64,000 nucleotides of DNA. Origin: Nonomuraea fuscirosea (GTDB taxonomy: Bacteria > Actinomycetota > Actinomycetes > Streptosporangiales > Streptosporangiaceae). The stretch is taken from positions 62,001-126,000 of the forward strand of contig NZ_PVNG01000024.1 in assembly GCF_003001935.1 (NCBI RefSeq), written 5' to 3'. The number at the start of each line of letters is the position of its first letter. The first letter of the stretch is position 1. Of the stretch, positions 50,181-58,592 are shown piece after piece. The notes under the pieces were generated by a model. That model was not told the DNA's origin and searched no databases. It worked only from the letters and a program-made list of their open reading frames with translations. The position numbers and the translations under genes are program-made.

Positions 50181-51008
50181 CTACTTGAGGCCGGTGGTGG
50201 CGATGCCCTGGATGAAGAAGCGCTGCAGAAAGACGAACAGGATCAGGATCGGCGCGATCACCACGACCGATCCGGCGACCAGGAGGTTGTAGTGGGTGGC
50301 CTCGTGGCCGTTGAGGATGTTGAGCGCGACCGGCAGGGTGTACATGTCCTCGCTCTGCGCGACGACGGCCGGCCACAGGAAGTTGTTCCACGCGCCGAGG
50401 AACGTGATCAGGCCGAGCGTGGCCAGCGGCGGCCCGCACAGCGGCAGGATGATCCGGAAGAAGATGCGGAACTCCCTGGCGCCGTCGACCCGGGCCGCGT
50501 CGATCAGCTCGTCCGGCAGGTCGGAGATGAACTGCCGCATCATGAACACGCCGAGCGGCGTCACCACGGTGGGCAGGATGATCCCGATGAACGTGTTGAC
50601 CAGGCCCAGCTTCGCGATCAGCACGAACTGCGGCATCATCAGCACGATCGCCGGGATCGCGAGCTGCACCAGCACCAGCGCGAAGGCCACGTTCCTGCCC
50701 CGGAAGCGGAGCTTGGCGAAGGCGTAGCCGACCATGGAGCAGAACAGCAGGTTGGTGGCGACCAGCACGAGCGCGATGAACGTGCTGTTGGCGAACGCGG
50801 TGCCGATGTCGACCCGGTCGAACAGCTCGGCGAAGTTGTCCAGCGTCCACGTCTGCGGCCAGAACGTCGGCGGGTCGCGCCTGATCTCCTGTTCCGGCTT
50901 GACCGAGCTGAGCGCCGTCCAGAGGAAGGGGCCGGCGACCAGGGCCAGGCCGACGCCGAGCCCCAGGTAGACGACCGCCCGCTGGCGGCGGGTGCTCCCG
51001 TTCCTCAT
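50181..51008 (-). CDS. Sugar ABC transporter permease, MalG-type
   Basis: Inner-membrane permease of 275 residues with six helices. The EAA loop reads ELIDAARVDGAREFRIFFRIILPL, and the C-terminus ends with the family-typical QRFFIQGIATTGLK. Start ATG 51008 overlaps the upstream permease by four bases. Fourth gene of the LacI-SBP-permease-permease-glycoamylase-GH39 operon. No ATPase is encoded, so a shared MsiK-like ATPase is required. Confidence 0.93.
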   Translation of the reverse strand: MRNGSTRRQRAVVYLGLGVGLALVAGPFLWTALSSVKPEQEIRRDPPTFWPQTWTLDNFAELFDRVDIGTAFANSTFIALVLVATNLLFCSMVGYAFAKLRFRGRNVAFALVLVQLAIPAIVLMMPQFVLIAKLGLVNTFIGIILPTVVTPLGVFMMRQFISDLPDELIDAARVDGAREFRIFFRIILPLCGPPLATLGLITFLGAWNNFLWPAVVAQSEDMYTLPVALNILNGHEATHYNLLVAGSVVVIAPILILFVFLQRFFIQGIATTGLK

Positions 51009-51934
51009 CGGCGCCTCCCGAGCCTGAGTTGCAGCACGGCCAGCGCCACGATGACGGTGAACAGCACCGTCGAGGCGGCTCCGGCGTAGCCGTAGTTGCC
51101 GACCCCGAACTGGCCGAAGATGGCCAGCGAGGCCGACAGCGTGGAGTTGAGCGGCCCGCCCCTGGTCATGACCAGGGGCTCTTCCATGAACTGCATGAAG
51201 CCGACCGAGCTGTAGACGGTGCAGAACAGCAGCACGGGGCGGAGCGAGGGCACGGTGACCGAGCGGAAGCGGGCCCAGCGGCCCGCGCCGTCGACCTCGG
51301 CGGCCTCGTACAGCTCTCTGGGGATGCTCTGCAGCGCGGCCAGCAGCACGATCATGTTGAAGCCGAAGCTGCGCCAGGCCGTCATCACGATGATGGACGG
51401 CAGCGCGGTGCTCTCGTTCTGCAGCCAGTTGGGGCCCTGGACGCCCACCAGCTCCAGCAGCCGGTTGACCAGCCCCGCCTCGGGCTCCAGCAGGAACTTC
51501 CAGGCCACCGCGATGCCGATGATGCTGGTGATGTTGGGCAGGTAGTAGCCGAGGCGGAAGAACGCGGCGGGCAGGCGGGCGATGCCGGAGTTGAGCAGTA
51601 CGGCGGCGGCCAGCCCGAGCCCGACGGCCAGCGGCAGCGTGGTGAGCACGAAGACGACGGTGTTGACGGCCGCCCTGCGCATGGCGGCGTCGTTCATGAG
51701 CCGCAGGTAGTTCTCGACGCCGACCGGGTCGACGGCCAGCGGGTCGCTCACGTCGGTGCTGCGCATGTCGGTGAAGCTCATGCCGATGCCGACCAGCAGC
51801 GGCCCCAGGTAGAAGACCGCGAAGAGGACCACGAACGGCGTGATGAAGAGCCAGCCGATGCCCGACTGGCGTAACGCGCCCCTGATCCTGATCGGCGGCG
51901 GGGCGGCCGGCGCCTGCTTCGTGCGGACGGCCAC
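51005..51934 (-). CDS. Sugar ABC transporter permease, MalF-type
   Basis: Inner-membrane permease of 309 residues. A Pro/Ala-rich N-terminus is followed by helix 1 (GWLFITPFVVLFAVFYLGPLL) and five more helices. The EAA loop reads LYEAAEVDGAGRWARFRSVTVPSL. Start ATG 51934, three bases after the binding-protein stop; overlaps the next permease by four bases. Pairs with the MalG-type permease downstream. Confidence 0.93.
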   Translation of the reverse strand: MAVRTKQAPAAPPPIRIRGALRQSGIGWLFITPFVVLFAVFYLGPLLVGIGMSFTDMRSTDVSDPLAVDPVGVENYLRLMNDAAMRRAAVNTVVFVLTTLPLAVGLGLAAAVLLNSGIARLPAAFFRLGYYLPNITSIIGIAVAWKFLLEPEAGLVNRLLELVGVQGPNWLQNESTALPSIIVMTAWRSFGFNMIVLLAALQSIPRELYEAAEVDGAGRWARFRSVTVPSLRPVLLFCTVYSSVGFMQFMEEPLVMTRGGPLNSTLSASLAIFGQFGVGNYGYAGAASTVLFTVIVALAVLQLRLGRRR

Positions 51935-51937
51935 GGC

Positions 51938-53203
51938 TCAGAGGCCGGTGCCGATGGTGGTGGCCTGGGACTGGATCGACTTGGCCGTCTGCTCGGGCGT
52001 CTGGGTGCCGCGGGCCAGCTTCTCCAGCTCGCCTTCCAGCACCCGGGCCACCTGCTCCCAGGTCGGGAACGGCGGCGGTGTCCTGGCGTCCTTGAGCTGC
52101 TCGCCGAAGACCGCGAGCTGCTTGTCCGCCTTGAGCGCGGGCTCCTGCCAGGCGGCCTGGACGGCGGGCAGCGCCTTGACCGTCGTGTACCACTTCGCCT
52201 GCACCTGGGGCTCGCTCAGCCACTTGATGAACGACCAGGCGGCGTCGCGGTTCTTCGCCTGCTTGAACACCGCCATGTCGGAGCCGCCGACGAAGCTCGT
52301 CGCCGACACCGGGCCCTTGGGGTAGGGGGCGACGTCGAACTTGTCCGAGAACCCTGAGCCGCCGTCGTTGTTCAGCACGCCGATCATCCACGGGCCGGAG
52401 AAGAAGCCGCCGATCTCGCCCTTGATGAAGCTCTGCGGGAACGCACCTTCTGACGTGTTGTTCGGGGCCAGCTTCTGCTCGAACATCGAGGCGTACTGCT
52501 TGAGCGCGGTCACCGCCTCGGGCGTGTCGAAGGTGTAGGCGCCGTCCTTGACGATCTCGCCGCCCGCCTGCCAGATCAGCGGCAGCACCTCCTGCCAGGA
52601 GGCGCCCTGGGTGTAGCTCTGCTGGAAGCCGTTCTTCGCGCCGCCCTTCTCCTTGAGCGCCTTGGCGAACGCGGTGAACTCCGCCCAGGTCGCCGGGGGT
52701 TTCACACCCGCCTTTCCGGCCTGGTCGGTGCGGTAGTACAGGACGCGGGTCTCAACGTACCAGGGCACGCCGTACGCGGTGCCGTTGACGTCCACGGTCT
52801 GCCAGGCGCCGGGGAAGAAGGCGGCCTTGTCGACCAGGTTGGCGGGGGTGGGTTCGAGCGCGCCGGTCTTGGCCAGCTCGCCCGACCAGGTCGAGCCGAT
52901 CATGCTGACGTCGGGCGTGGCGCCGCCGGCGATGGCCGCGGTGATCTTGTCGTGGGCCACGTCCCAGCCGATGGCCGTCACGTTGACCTTCACGCCGGGG
53001 TTGGCGCTCTCGTAGTCCTTGACGAAGGCGCCGAGCGCCTTGCCCTCCTCGCCCATCGCCCAGACCGTGACCTCCCCGGTGACCTTGCCGGTCGTGACGT
53101 CCTGCGCCTGCTCGGGCGCCTGCTGCGGGTCGCGGCCGCAACCGGCCGCCACGAGCGCGAGAGCCAGCGCGCCGACGGCGGCACGCCGGGTGGTGGTGTT
53201 CAC
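51938..53203 (-). CDS. Sugar-binding lipoprotein of ABC importer
   Basis: Extracellular solute-binding lipoprotein of 421 residues. The signal RRAAVGALALALVAAGC ends at the lipidated Cys22. Mature protein of family 1: GEVTVWAMGEEGKALGAF, NVTAIGWDVAHDKITAAIAGGATPDV, YGVPWYVETRVLYYRTD and FVGGSDMAVFKQAKNRDAAWSFIKWL. It starts at ATG 53203, overlapping the LacI stop by four bases, so the regulator and importer are translated from one message. The sugar is unknown; the associated enzymes suggest beta-glucan- or xylan-derived oligosaccharides. Confidence 0.93.
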   Translation of the reverse strand: MNTTTRRAAVGALALALVAAGCGRDPQQAPEQAQDVTTGKVTGEVTVWAMGEEGKALGAFVKDYESANPGVKVNVTAIGWDVAHDKITAAIAGGATPDVSMIGSTWSGELAKTGALEPTPANLVDKAAFFPGAWQTVDVNGTAYGVPWYVETRVLYYRTDQAGKAGVKPPATWAEFTAFAKALKEKGGAKNGFQQSYTQGASWQEVLPLIWQAGGEIVKDGAYTFDTPEAVTALKQYASMFEQKLAPNNTSEGAFPQSFIKGEIGGFFSGPWMIGVLNNDGGSGFSDKFDVAPYPKGPVSATSFVGGSDMAVFKQAKNRDAAWSFIKWLSEPQVQAKWYTTVKALPAVQAAWQEPALKADKQLAVFGEQLKDARTPPPFPTWEQVARVLEGELEKLARGTQTPEQTAKSIQSQATTIGTGL

Positions 53204-54198
53204 GTTCGTACCTCCTGGGGGTGGTGACCACAGCTGGAGCGGATGACCAGCTCGGTGGTCAGGATGAGGTGCTTCGGGACGTCGCGGGTCCCGGTGATCA
53301 GTTCGTCGAGCGCGCGGGCGGCGCGGGCGCCGAGCTCACGCATCGGCTGCCGTACGGTGGTCAGCGCCGGGCGGGCGTGCCGGGCGGCCATGATGTCGTC
53401 CCAGCCGGTGACGGCGACGTCGCCGGGCACCTCCAGGCCGAGCTCCTCGGCGGCGAGCAGCGCCCCCAGCGCCACCTCGTCGTCGGAGCAGATGATGGCC
53501 CGCGGCCGGTTCCGGCCCTTGAGCAGGGTCCTGGCCGCCTCGAAGCCGCGGTCCACGGTGTACTGGCCGGTGTCCACGGCCTCGATCGCGCCGCCGAGCA
53601 CGTGTTTCACGCCCTGCCAGCGCTCGTCCACGTCGTCCCGGCTGGTCAGCGGCGCGCCGAGGAAGGCGAACCGCTCGTAGCCGTGGCCGGTCAGGTGGGC
53701 CGCCAGCGCCCGCGCGGAGGCGATGTTCTCGCTGCGCAGCGTGTCGGCGCCGGGCAGCGGGTCACGCGAGATGAACACCAGCCGCACGCCCAGCCGGACC
53801 AGCTCGGCGGCCAGCGGCTCGGGCACGGCGTGGCCGAAGATCAGCATGCCGTCGACCCGTCCGGCGAGGTCCTTGACCAGGTCGCCGACCTTCGAGCGGC
53901 CCTTGGTGGACAGGATGACCACCGAGCGCCCCAGCTCGGAGGCGACCTCCTCGTAGCCGAGCAGGACCTCCGTGTAGTACGGGCCGGCCAGGTCGGGGAA
54001 GACGATGCCGTTGGCGGCGTGGCGGCCCTCGGCGAGGCTGACGCCCAAACGGCTGGGCGTGTAGTTGAGCTCCTCGACCGCCTTGAGCACCTTCTCCCGC
54101 GTCCTGGCGGCCACGGGGCCGGTGCCGCGCAGCGTCCTGGACACGGTCGCGATCGACACGCCCGCCCGCTTGGCGACTTCGTAGATGGTCACGTCCAT
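53200..54198 (-). CDS. LacI-family regulator, first gene of its operon
   Basis: Repressor of 332 residues. Headpiece VTIYEVAKRAGVSIATVSRTLRG (3-25) with hinge helix PSRLGVSLAEGRH; sugar-binding domain from about 60 (ANGIVFPDLAGPYYTEVL) to VAVTGWDDIMAARHARPALTTVRQPM. It begins at ATG 54198. A perfect palindromic operator and a second near-copy lie 16-53 bases upstream, so it autoregulates and represses the five genes behind it. The helix-turn-helix recognition residues (SIATVSR) fit this GC-centred operator class. Confidence 0.93.
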   Translation of the reverse strand: MDVTIYEVAKRAGVSIATVSRTLRGTGPVAARTREKVLKAVEELNYTPSRLGVSLAEGRHAANGIVFPDLAGPYYTEVLLGYEEVASELGRSVVILSTKGRSKVGDLVKDLAGRVDGMLIFGHAVPEPLAAELVRLGVRLVFISRDPLPGADTLRSENIASARALAAHLTGHGYERFAFLGAPLTSRDDVDERWQGVKHVLGGAIEAVDTGQYTVDRGFEAARTLLKGRNRPRAIICSDDEVALGALLAAEELGLEVPGDVAVTGWDDIMAARHARPALTTVRQPMRELGARAARALDELITGTRDVPKHLILTTELVIRSSCGHHPQEVRT

Positions 54199-54213
54199 GC
54201 GGCTTTCCTTTCA

Positions 54214-54227
54214 TGTAAGCGCTTTCA
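54214..54227. promoter_or_regulatory. LacI operator, proximal near-perfect copy
   Basis: TGTAAGCGCTTTCA: the palindrome core AAGCGCTT is intact and one flank differs from the distal perfect copy. It begins 16 bases upstream of the LacI start codon. Confidence 0.8.
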
Positions 54228-54237
54228 TGATCGCGGC

Positions 54238-54251
54238 TGTAAGCGCTTACA
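54238..54251. promoter_or_regulatory. LacI operator, distal perfect palindrome
   Basis: TGTAAGCGCTTACA, an exact 14-bp palindrome of the CcpA/LacI type. Centre to centre it is 24 bases from the proximal copy. No clear promoter boxes were assigned. Confidence 0.85.
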
Positions 54252-54339
54252 CAAATGCAGTGTGCCAGCCGCGTCAACTTCCCGTACAGACCCCGGCGCG
54301 TAACGGTGAGGTCACGCCGCCCTGGGGTAGAGGGGGCCC

Positions 54340-54744
54340 ATGCTCTACGGCAAGGAACACGTCCAGCGGTACCAGGAAACCGACGGCGCTGAGGGTCACG
54401 ACTGGAACAACACCACGGTCCTGCTCCTGACCACCAAGGGGCGCAAGTCGGGCCGGCCCTACACCACGCCGCTCATCTACCAGAAGTACGGCGACGACCA
54501 CCTGGTCGTGGCGTCCAAGGGCGGCGATCCCGACCATCCGCAGTGGTTCAAGAACCTGCAGGCGGAGCCGGAGCTGGAGGTGCAGGTGAAGGGCGAGAAG
54601 TTCAAGGCCCGCGCCCGCACCGCCACCCCGGAGGAACGGCCGGAGATGTGGCGCGTCATGGCCAGGACCTGGCCCGACTACGACGAGTACCAGAAGAAGA
54701 CCGACCGGGAGATCCCGATCGTGGTGCTCGAACGCGTCCGCTGA
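54340..54744 (+). CDS. DDN-type F420-dependent nitroreductase/quinone reductase
   Basis: Small cytoplasmic flavin-like reductase of 134 residues in the family of mycobacterial Ddn and Rv1558-type proteins, which use the deazaflavin F420H2. The pattern is clear: LLTTKGRKSGRPYTTPLIYQK (cofactor phosphate grip), LVVASKGGDPDHPQWFKNLQAEPELEVQVKGEKF (quoted by its parts SKGGDPDHPQWF and NLQAEPE), and the C-terminal WPDYDEYQKKTDREIPIVVLER. It starts at ATG 54340 with GTAGAGGGGG upstream. Single gene, unrelated to the neighbours. Physiological substrate unknown; quinones or xenobiotics are likely by family. Confidence 0.92.
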   Translation: MLYGKEHVQRYQETDGAEGHDWNNTTVLLLTTKGRKSGRPYTTPLIYQKYGDDHLVVASKGGDPDHPQWFKNLQAEPELEVQVKGEKFKARARTATPEERPEMWRVMARTWPDYDEYQKKTDREIPIVVLERVR

Positions 54745-54850
54745 TCACCGCCCGACGACCACCGCCCGACGACCATCCCGCCCCGCCGGCCCGCGCCGGC
54801 GGGGCGGCCCTTTCCTGGCCGCCCACGCCCCGTTCCGGCGGGAGGCGGGC

Positions 54851-56023
54851 TCAGCCCGTCAGTGACGTGTAGAGCTTCAGCGTACGGTGGGCGATGCGCT
54901 CCCACGAGAAGTGTTCGATGGCACGCTCACGGCCCGCCACCCCCAGGGCGCGCGCCCGCGCCGGATCGCGCAGCAGGGCGTTGACCCGCTCGGCCAGGTC
55001 GGCGGCGAAGCGCTCGGGGTCGTGCGGGGTGCCGTCGGCGGCCTGGGAGATCGGCACCAGCAGCCCGGTCTCGCCGTCGGCCACCACCTCGGGGATGCCG
55101 CCGGTCGCCGTGGCCACCACCGCCGTCTCGCAGGCCATCGCCTCCAGGTTGACGATGCCCATCGGCTCGTAGACCGACGGGCAGACGAACACGGTGGCGT
55201 GCGTCAGGAGCTGGATCACCTCGGGCTTGGGCAGCATCTCCTGGATCCAGAGCACGCCGTCGCGGTCGAGGCCGCGCACCAGCTCGGTCACCTCGGCGGC
55301 GATCTCCGGGGTGTCGGGCGCGCCCGCGCAGAGCACGAGCTGCGCCTGCGGGTCGAAGGAGCGCGCCGCGTGCAGGAGGTGGACCAGGCCCTTCTGGCGG
55401 GTGATGCGGCCGACGAAGACGACATAGGGCCTGGCGGGGTCGACCCCGTGCTTGGCCAGGACGTCGGTCGCGCGGTCGGGGGCGTACTGGGCCGTGTCGA
55501 TGCCGTTGTGGATCACGCTGACCCGCTCGGGCGGGATCTCCGGGTAGGCGGCGAGCACGTCGCGCCGCATGCCCTCCGACACCGCGATCACCGCGTCGGC
55601 GGCGGCCAGGGCGGTGCGCTCGGCCCAGGACGAGATCGTGTAGCCGCCGCCGAGCTGCTCGGCCTTCCACGGGCGCAGCGGCTCCAGGCTGTGCGTGGTG
55701 ATCACGTGGGGCACGCCGTGCAGCATCTTCGCGACATGCCCGGCGAAGTTGGCGTACCACGTGTGGGAGTGGACGACGTCGGCGCCGGCGCAGGCGGCGG
55801 CCATCTCCAGGTCCACGCCGAGCACCTGGAGGGCGGCGTTGGCGCCCTCCAGCCCGGCCGGCACCCGGTAGGCCGAGACGCCCGCCTCGGCGCGCGCGGC
55901 CCCGAAGCAGCGCACGTGTACGTCGGCCAGCTTCCGCAGCTCCCTGGCCAGATATTCCATGTGCACCCCGGCCCCGCCGTACACCTCGGGCGGGTACTCC
56001 CGGCTGAGCAGATCAACGCGCAT
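54851..56023 (-). CDS. glgM: GlgM-type glycogen/alpha-maltose-1-phosphate synthase (GT4)
   Basis: Cytoplasmic glucosyltransferase of 390 residues, GT4 with two Rossmann domains. Evidence: SREYPPEVYGGAGVHMEYL at the N-terminus, HSHTWYANFAGH, YVVFVGRITRQKGLVHLL, and the donor-binding motif PSVYEPMGIVNLEAMAC with Glu residues of the EX7E type. In actinobacteria this enzyme uses ADP-glucose to make maltose-1-phosphate for GlgE (GlgM); older annotation calls it glycogen synthase. It is divergent from glgC, which supplies ADP-glucose, with 158 bases between them; this arrangement is typical of mycobacteria and streptomycetes. AAGGTCT precedes ATG 56023. Confidence 0.93.
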   Translation of the reverse strand: MRVDLLSREYPPEVYGGAGVHMEYLARELRKLADVHVRCFGAARAEAGVSAYRVPAGLEGANAALQVLGVDLEMAAACAGADVVHSHTWYANFAGHVAKMLHGVPHVITTHSLEPLRPWKAEQLGGGYTISSWAERTALAAADAVIAVSEGMRRDVLAAYPEIPPERVSVIHNGIDTAQYAPDRATDVLAKHGVDPARPYVVFVGRITRQKGLVHLLHAARSFDPQAQLVLCAGAPDTPEIAAEVTELVRGLDRDGVLWIQEMLPKPEVIQLLTHATVFVCPSVYEPMGIVNLEAMACETAVVATATGGIPEVVADGETGLLVPISQAADGTPHDPERFAADLAERVNALLRDPARARALGVAGRERAIEHFSWERIAHRTLKLYTSLTG

Positions 56024-56181
56024 GAGAAGACCTTAAAGGGGGCGCGGGCAACGGGAACACATCGACAAGCCCAAGGTCGGGCACTTGGGTTCGTACATCC
56101 GTGACCAAATCAGGACACGCAGGAAGTTCACCGTGCGGGCTTTCGTCGATAGATCGGCCATTTGAGGGTAGCGTCCTGGAC

Positions 56182-57417
56182 ATGAGGTCCCGGAGGGTGC
56201 TTGCGGTCGTGCTGGCAGGTGGAGAGGGTAAGAGGCTGATGCCGCTGACGGCGGATCGGGCGAAACCGGCGGTGCCGTTCGGGGGGATGTATCGGCTCAT
56301 CGATTTCGTGCTGTCCAATCTCGCGAACGGCGGATTCCTGAAGATCGTCGTACTGACGCAGTACAAGAACCACAGCCTTGACCGGCATGTCTCGCGGACC
56401 TGGCGGCTGTCGGCGATGCTGGGTAACTACGTCACCCCGGTGCCGGCGCAGCAGCGGCTCGGGCCGCGCTGGTTCTCCGGCTCGGCGGACGCGCTGTTTC
56501 AGAACCTGAACCTGATCTACGACGAGATGCCCGAGCACGTGATCGTGTTCGGCGCCGACCACATCTACCGGATGGATCCGCGGCAGATGGTCGAGCAGCA
56601 CGAGGACTCCGGCGCGGACGTGACGGTGGCGGCGATCAGGCAGCCGCTGTCGCTGGCCGACCAGTTCGGCGTGATCGAGACCGACCCCGAGGGCCGCCGG
56701 ATCGTCGCGTTCAGGGAGAAGCCGAAGGACGCGGTCGGGCTGGCCGACTCCCCCGACGAGGTGTACGCCTCGATGGGCAACTACGTGTTCAAGACGCAGT
56801 CGATGATCGACGCGCTGCGGGAGGACGCGCTCGACCCGACCAGCAAGCACGACCTGGGCGGAAACATCATCCCGATGCTGGTCAAGTCGGGCGGCGCCGA
56901 CGTCTACGACTTCGCCAACAACATCGTCCCCGGCTCCAGCGAGCGCGACCGCGGCTACTGGCGCGACGTCGGCACCCTCGACGCCTACTACGAGGCCCAC
57001 ATGGACCTCATCTCGGCGCATCCGGTGTTCAACCTCTACAACGACAAGTGGCCGATCTTCACCGGGCACGATCCGCTGCCGCCGGCCAAGTTCGTGCACA
57101 ACGACGGCGACCGGGTCGGGCGGGCGATCGACTCGCTGGTCTCCCCCGGCGTGATCGTCTCCGGCGGCACGGCGATCAGGTCGATCCTGTCGCCCAAGGT
57201 CGTGCTCCACTCGCACTCGCTGGTGGAGGACTCCGTGCTGATGGAGAACGTCAAGGTCGGGCGGGGCGCGATCGTGCGCAAGGCGATCATCGACAAGAAC
57301 GTGGTGATCCCGGACGGCGCCCGGATCGGCTTCGACCTCGACTACGACCGCACCCGGTTCGCGCTGACCAGGGGCGGGGTCGTGGTCATCGGCAAGAACG
57401 AGATCGTCGACCGCTGA
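56182..57417 (+). CDS. glgC: Glucose-1-phosphate adenylyltransferase
   Basis: ADP-glucose pyrophosphorylase of 411 residues, cytoplasmic; makes ADP-glucose from ATP and glucose-1-phosphate for the divergent GlgM. The nucleotide loop AGGEGKRLMPLT (13-24), RAKPAVPFGGMYRLIDFVLSN (27-47), QYKNHSLDRH, HIYRMD and SPGVIVSGGTAIR (start of the left-handed beta-helix) are all typical. The ATG at 56182 is preferred; a frame from 56101 would add 27 residues through the promoter region. The gene is followed 18 bases later by a GC-rich hairpin. Confidence 0.95.
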   Translation: MRSRRVLAVVLAGGEGKRLMPLTADRAKPAVPFGGMYRLIDFVLSNLANGGFLKIVVLTQYKNHSLDRHVSRTWRLSAMLGNYVTPVPAQQRLGPRWFSGSADALFQNLNLIYDEMPEHVIVFGADHIYRMDPRQMVEQHEDSGADVTVAAIRQPLSLADQFGVIETDPEGRRIVAFREKPKDAVGLADSPDEVYASMGNYVFKTQSMIDALREDALDPTSKHDLGGNIIPMLVKSGGADVYDFANNIVPGSSERDRGYWRDVGTLDAYYEAHMDLISAHPVFNLYNDKWPIFTGHDPLPPAKFVHNDGDRVGRAIDSLVSPGVIVSGGTAIRSILSPKVVLHSHSLVEDSVLMENVKVGRGAIVRKAIIDKNVVIPDGARIGFDLDYDRTRFALTRGGVVVIGKNEIVDR

Positions 57418-57434
57418 GCCGGAGGGCGGGCCGC

Positions 57435-57456
57435 GCGGGGCGCACCGGCGCCCCGC
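57435..57456 (+). terminator. Terminator hairpin after glgC
   Basis: 9-bp perfect stem, four-base loop, 18 bases after the glgC stop, no U-tract. Confidence 0.65.
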
Positions 57457-57687
57457 CCGCGGGGATGCGGGCGCGGTCGCCCGTGGTGACGCCGTGATGG
57501 TGGCCCGGAAGACGGTGCCGCCGTGATGATGGCGCGGTGACGGCGGCGCGGTGAGGGTGGCGCCGTGATGATGGCGCGGCGAGGGTGGCGTCGCGAGGGC
57601 AGCGCGGGCGGGGAGGTGCGCGGGCCCGCGAGCGTGGCGGGTGCCTGGGGGTCGTCGTGCTGGGGTGGGGCGAGGGAGAGACCATGA

Positions 57688-57719
57688 GGTCCCGGGTCAC
57701 ATGGCAGTGCCCCGGGACC
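57688..57719 (-). terminator. Terminator hairpin after the His/Asp/Trp-rich gene
   Basis: Perfect 9-bp stem with a 14-base loop, 50 bases beyond the minus-strand stop at 57769. Confidence 0.55.
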
Positions 57720-57768
57720 GAACCGGAATGACCTTCACAACCGGCTCTGACCGGCCTTGGGTCCGGTG

Positions 57769-58383
57769 TTAGAAGCGGGCGTACCAGCCGGGCCAGCCGT
57801 AGCCCTGCCAGCCGCGCGGGGCCCAGACACCGCGCAGGTCCCAGCCGTGGTCGTGGCCGTGGCCACGGTGCCAGCCGCCGTTCCAGCGGCCGTCCCAGCC
57901 GCCGTCCCAGTGACCGCGGTCCCCGTCCCAGTGATCGTTGTGGCGCCAGTCGCCCTGGTTCCACTGGTCACGGTTCCAGGAGCCGTTGTCGTGCCAGTTG
58001 CCGCCGGCCTCTTCGTCGTAGCGGGCGTCCTCGTGCGTGACGTCCTCGTGCGTGTCCTCGTGCGCTTCCTCGTGCCGAACGTTCTCGTGCTGCGCCTCGT
58101 CGGTCTCCGCGTCCTCGTACGCGACGTCCTCGTACTGGACGACCTCGGGCTTGGCGGCGTCGTGCTCGACGGCCTCGTGCTTGACCTCTTCCTGCTTGCT
58201 GCTGCAGGCCGAGGCGTCGCGGCGGCCCGCGTAGACGCCCCATGCGTCGATGCGCAGCGAGTGATGCGCATCGGCCACGCTCAGGTCGCAGACGACCGGC
58301 TGGGCACTGGCCGGCGTGGCCATGCCGATGAGCGCGGCGGCGGTGACGAACGCGCCACCTGCCGCTATGAACTTACCTTTCAT
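57769..58383 (-). CDS. Secreted His/Asp/Glu- and Trp-rich low-complexity protein
   Basis: Exported protein of 204 residues with a Sec signal (MKGKFIAAGGAFVTAAALIG...ASA, cleavage near 27). The mature part starts with a short domain holding two Cys (CDLSVADAHHSLRIDAWGVYAGRRDASAC, positions about 32 and 60) that may form one disulphide. Residues 63-125 are acidic and His-rich (EEVKHEAVEHD, DEAQHENVRHEEAHEDTHEDV). Residues 126-204 are rich in Trp, Gly, Asp and His (HDNGSWNRDQWNQGDW, GHGHDHGWD) and aromatic at the end. No known domain was recognised. Composition suits metal binding or surface adhesion. It is divergent from an Nramp-related transporter gene, with about 210 bases between starts. 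Starts at ATG 58383 after AAGGTAAGTTC. Confidence 0.8.
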   Translation of the reverse strand: MKGKFIAAGGAFVTAAALIGMATPASAQPVVCDLSVADAHHSLRIDAWGVYAGRRDASACSSKQEEVKHEAVEHDAAKPEVVQYEDVAYEDAETDEAQHENVRHEEAHEDTHEDVTHEDARYDEEAGGNWHDNGSWNRDQWNQGDWRHNDHWDGDRGHWDGGWDGRWNGGWHRGHGHDHGWDLRGVWAPRGWQGYGWPGWYARF

Positions 58384-58592
58384 GATCTCCCCCTGTAGTT
58401 ACCCTGTGGCAACGCTTCCTCACTCTACGTAGTCGATCCTGTTAGGTCGCGTAACGCCACGCGTGGACAACTCGTCACGTTGACCACCTGTCTGAGCCGA
58501 TCCCGAGCAGGCCCGAGAAGCCGCAACACCGGGCAATTGGGTCTTGTGATGACCGCCCTTCGGGATCACCCTGAACGGCAGGAGGCACTGAC

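Larger units (their letters stand above)
57418..57768. other. Gene-free interval with two hairpins and GATGG repeats
   Basis: About 350 bases between convergent genes. After glgC there is a 9-bp perfect stem (GCGGGGCGC at 57435-57443 with 57448-57456, loop of four). From 57484 to 57605 the sequence is composed of short GTGATGATGGCGCGG/TGAGGGTGGCG-type repeats. Near 57688-57719 a second perfect 9-bp stem (GGTCCCGGG/CCCGGGACC) with 14-base loop would end the secreted-protein transcript. No gene-like frame is seen. Confidence 0.75.

Noticed and set aside
54214..54251. Dyad region as a terminator
   Set aside because: Two short spaced palindromes of LacI type upstream of a LacI gene fit operators, not a terminator.
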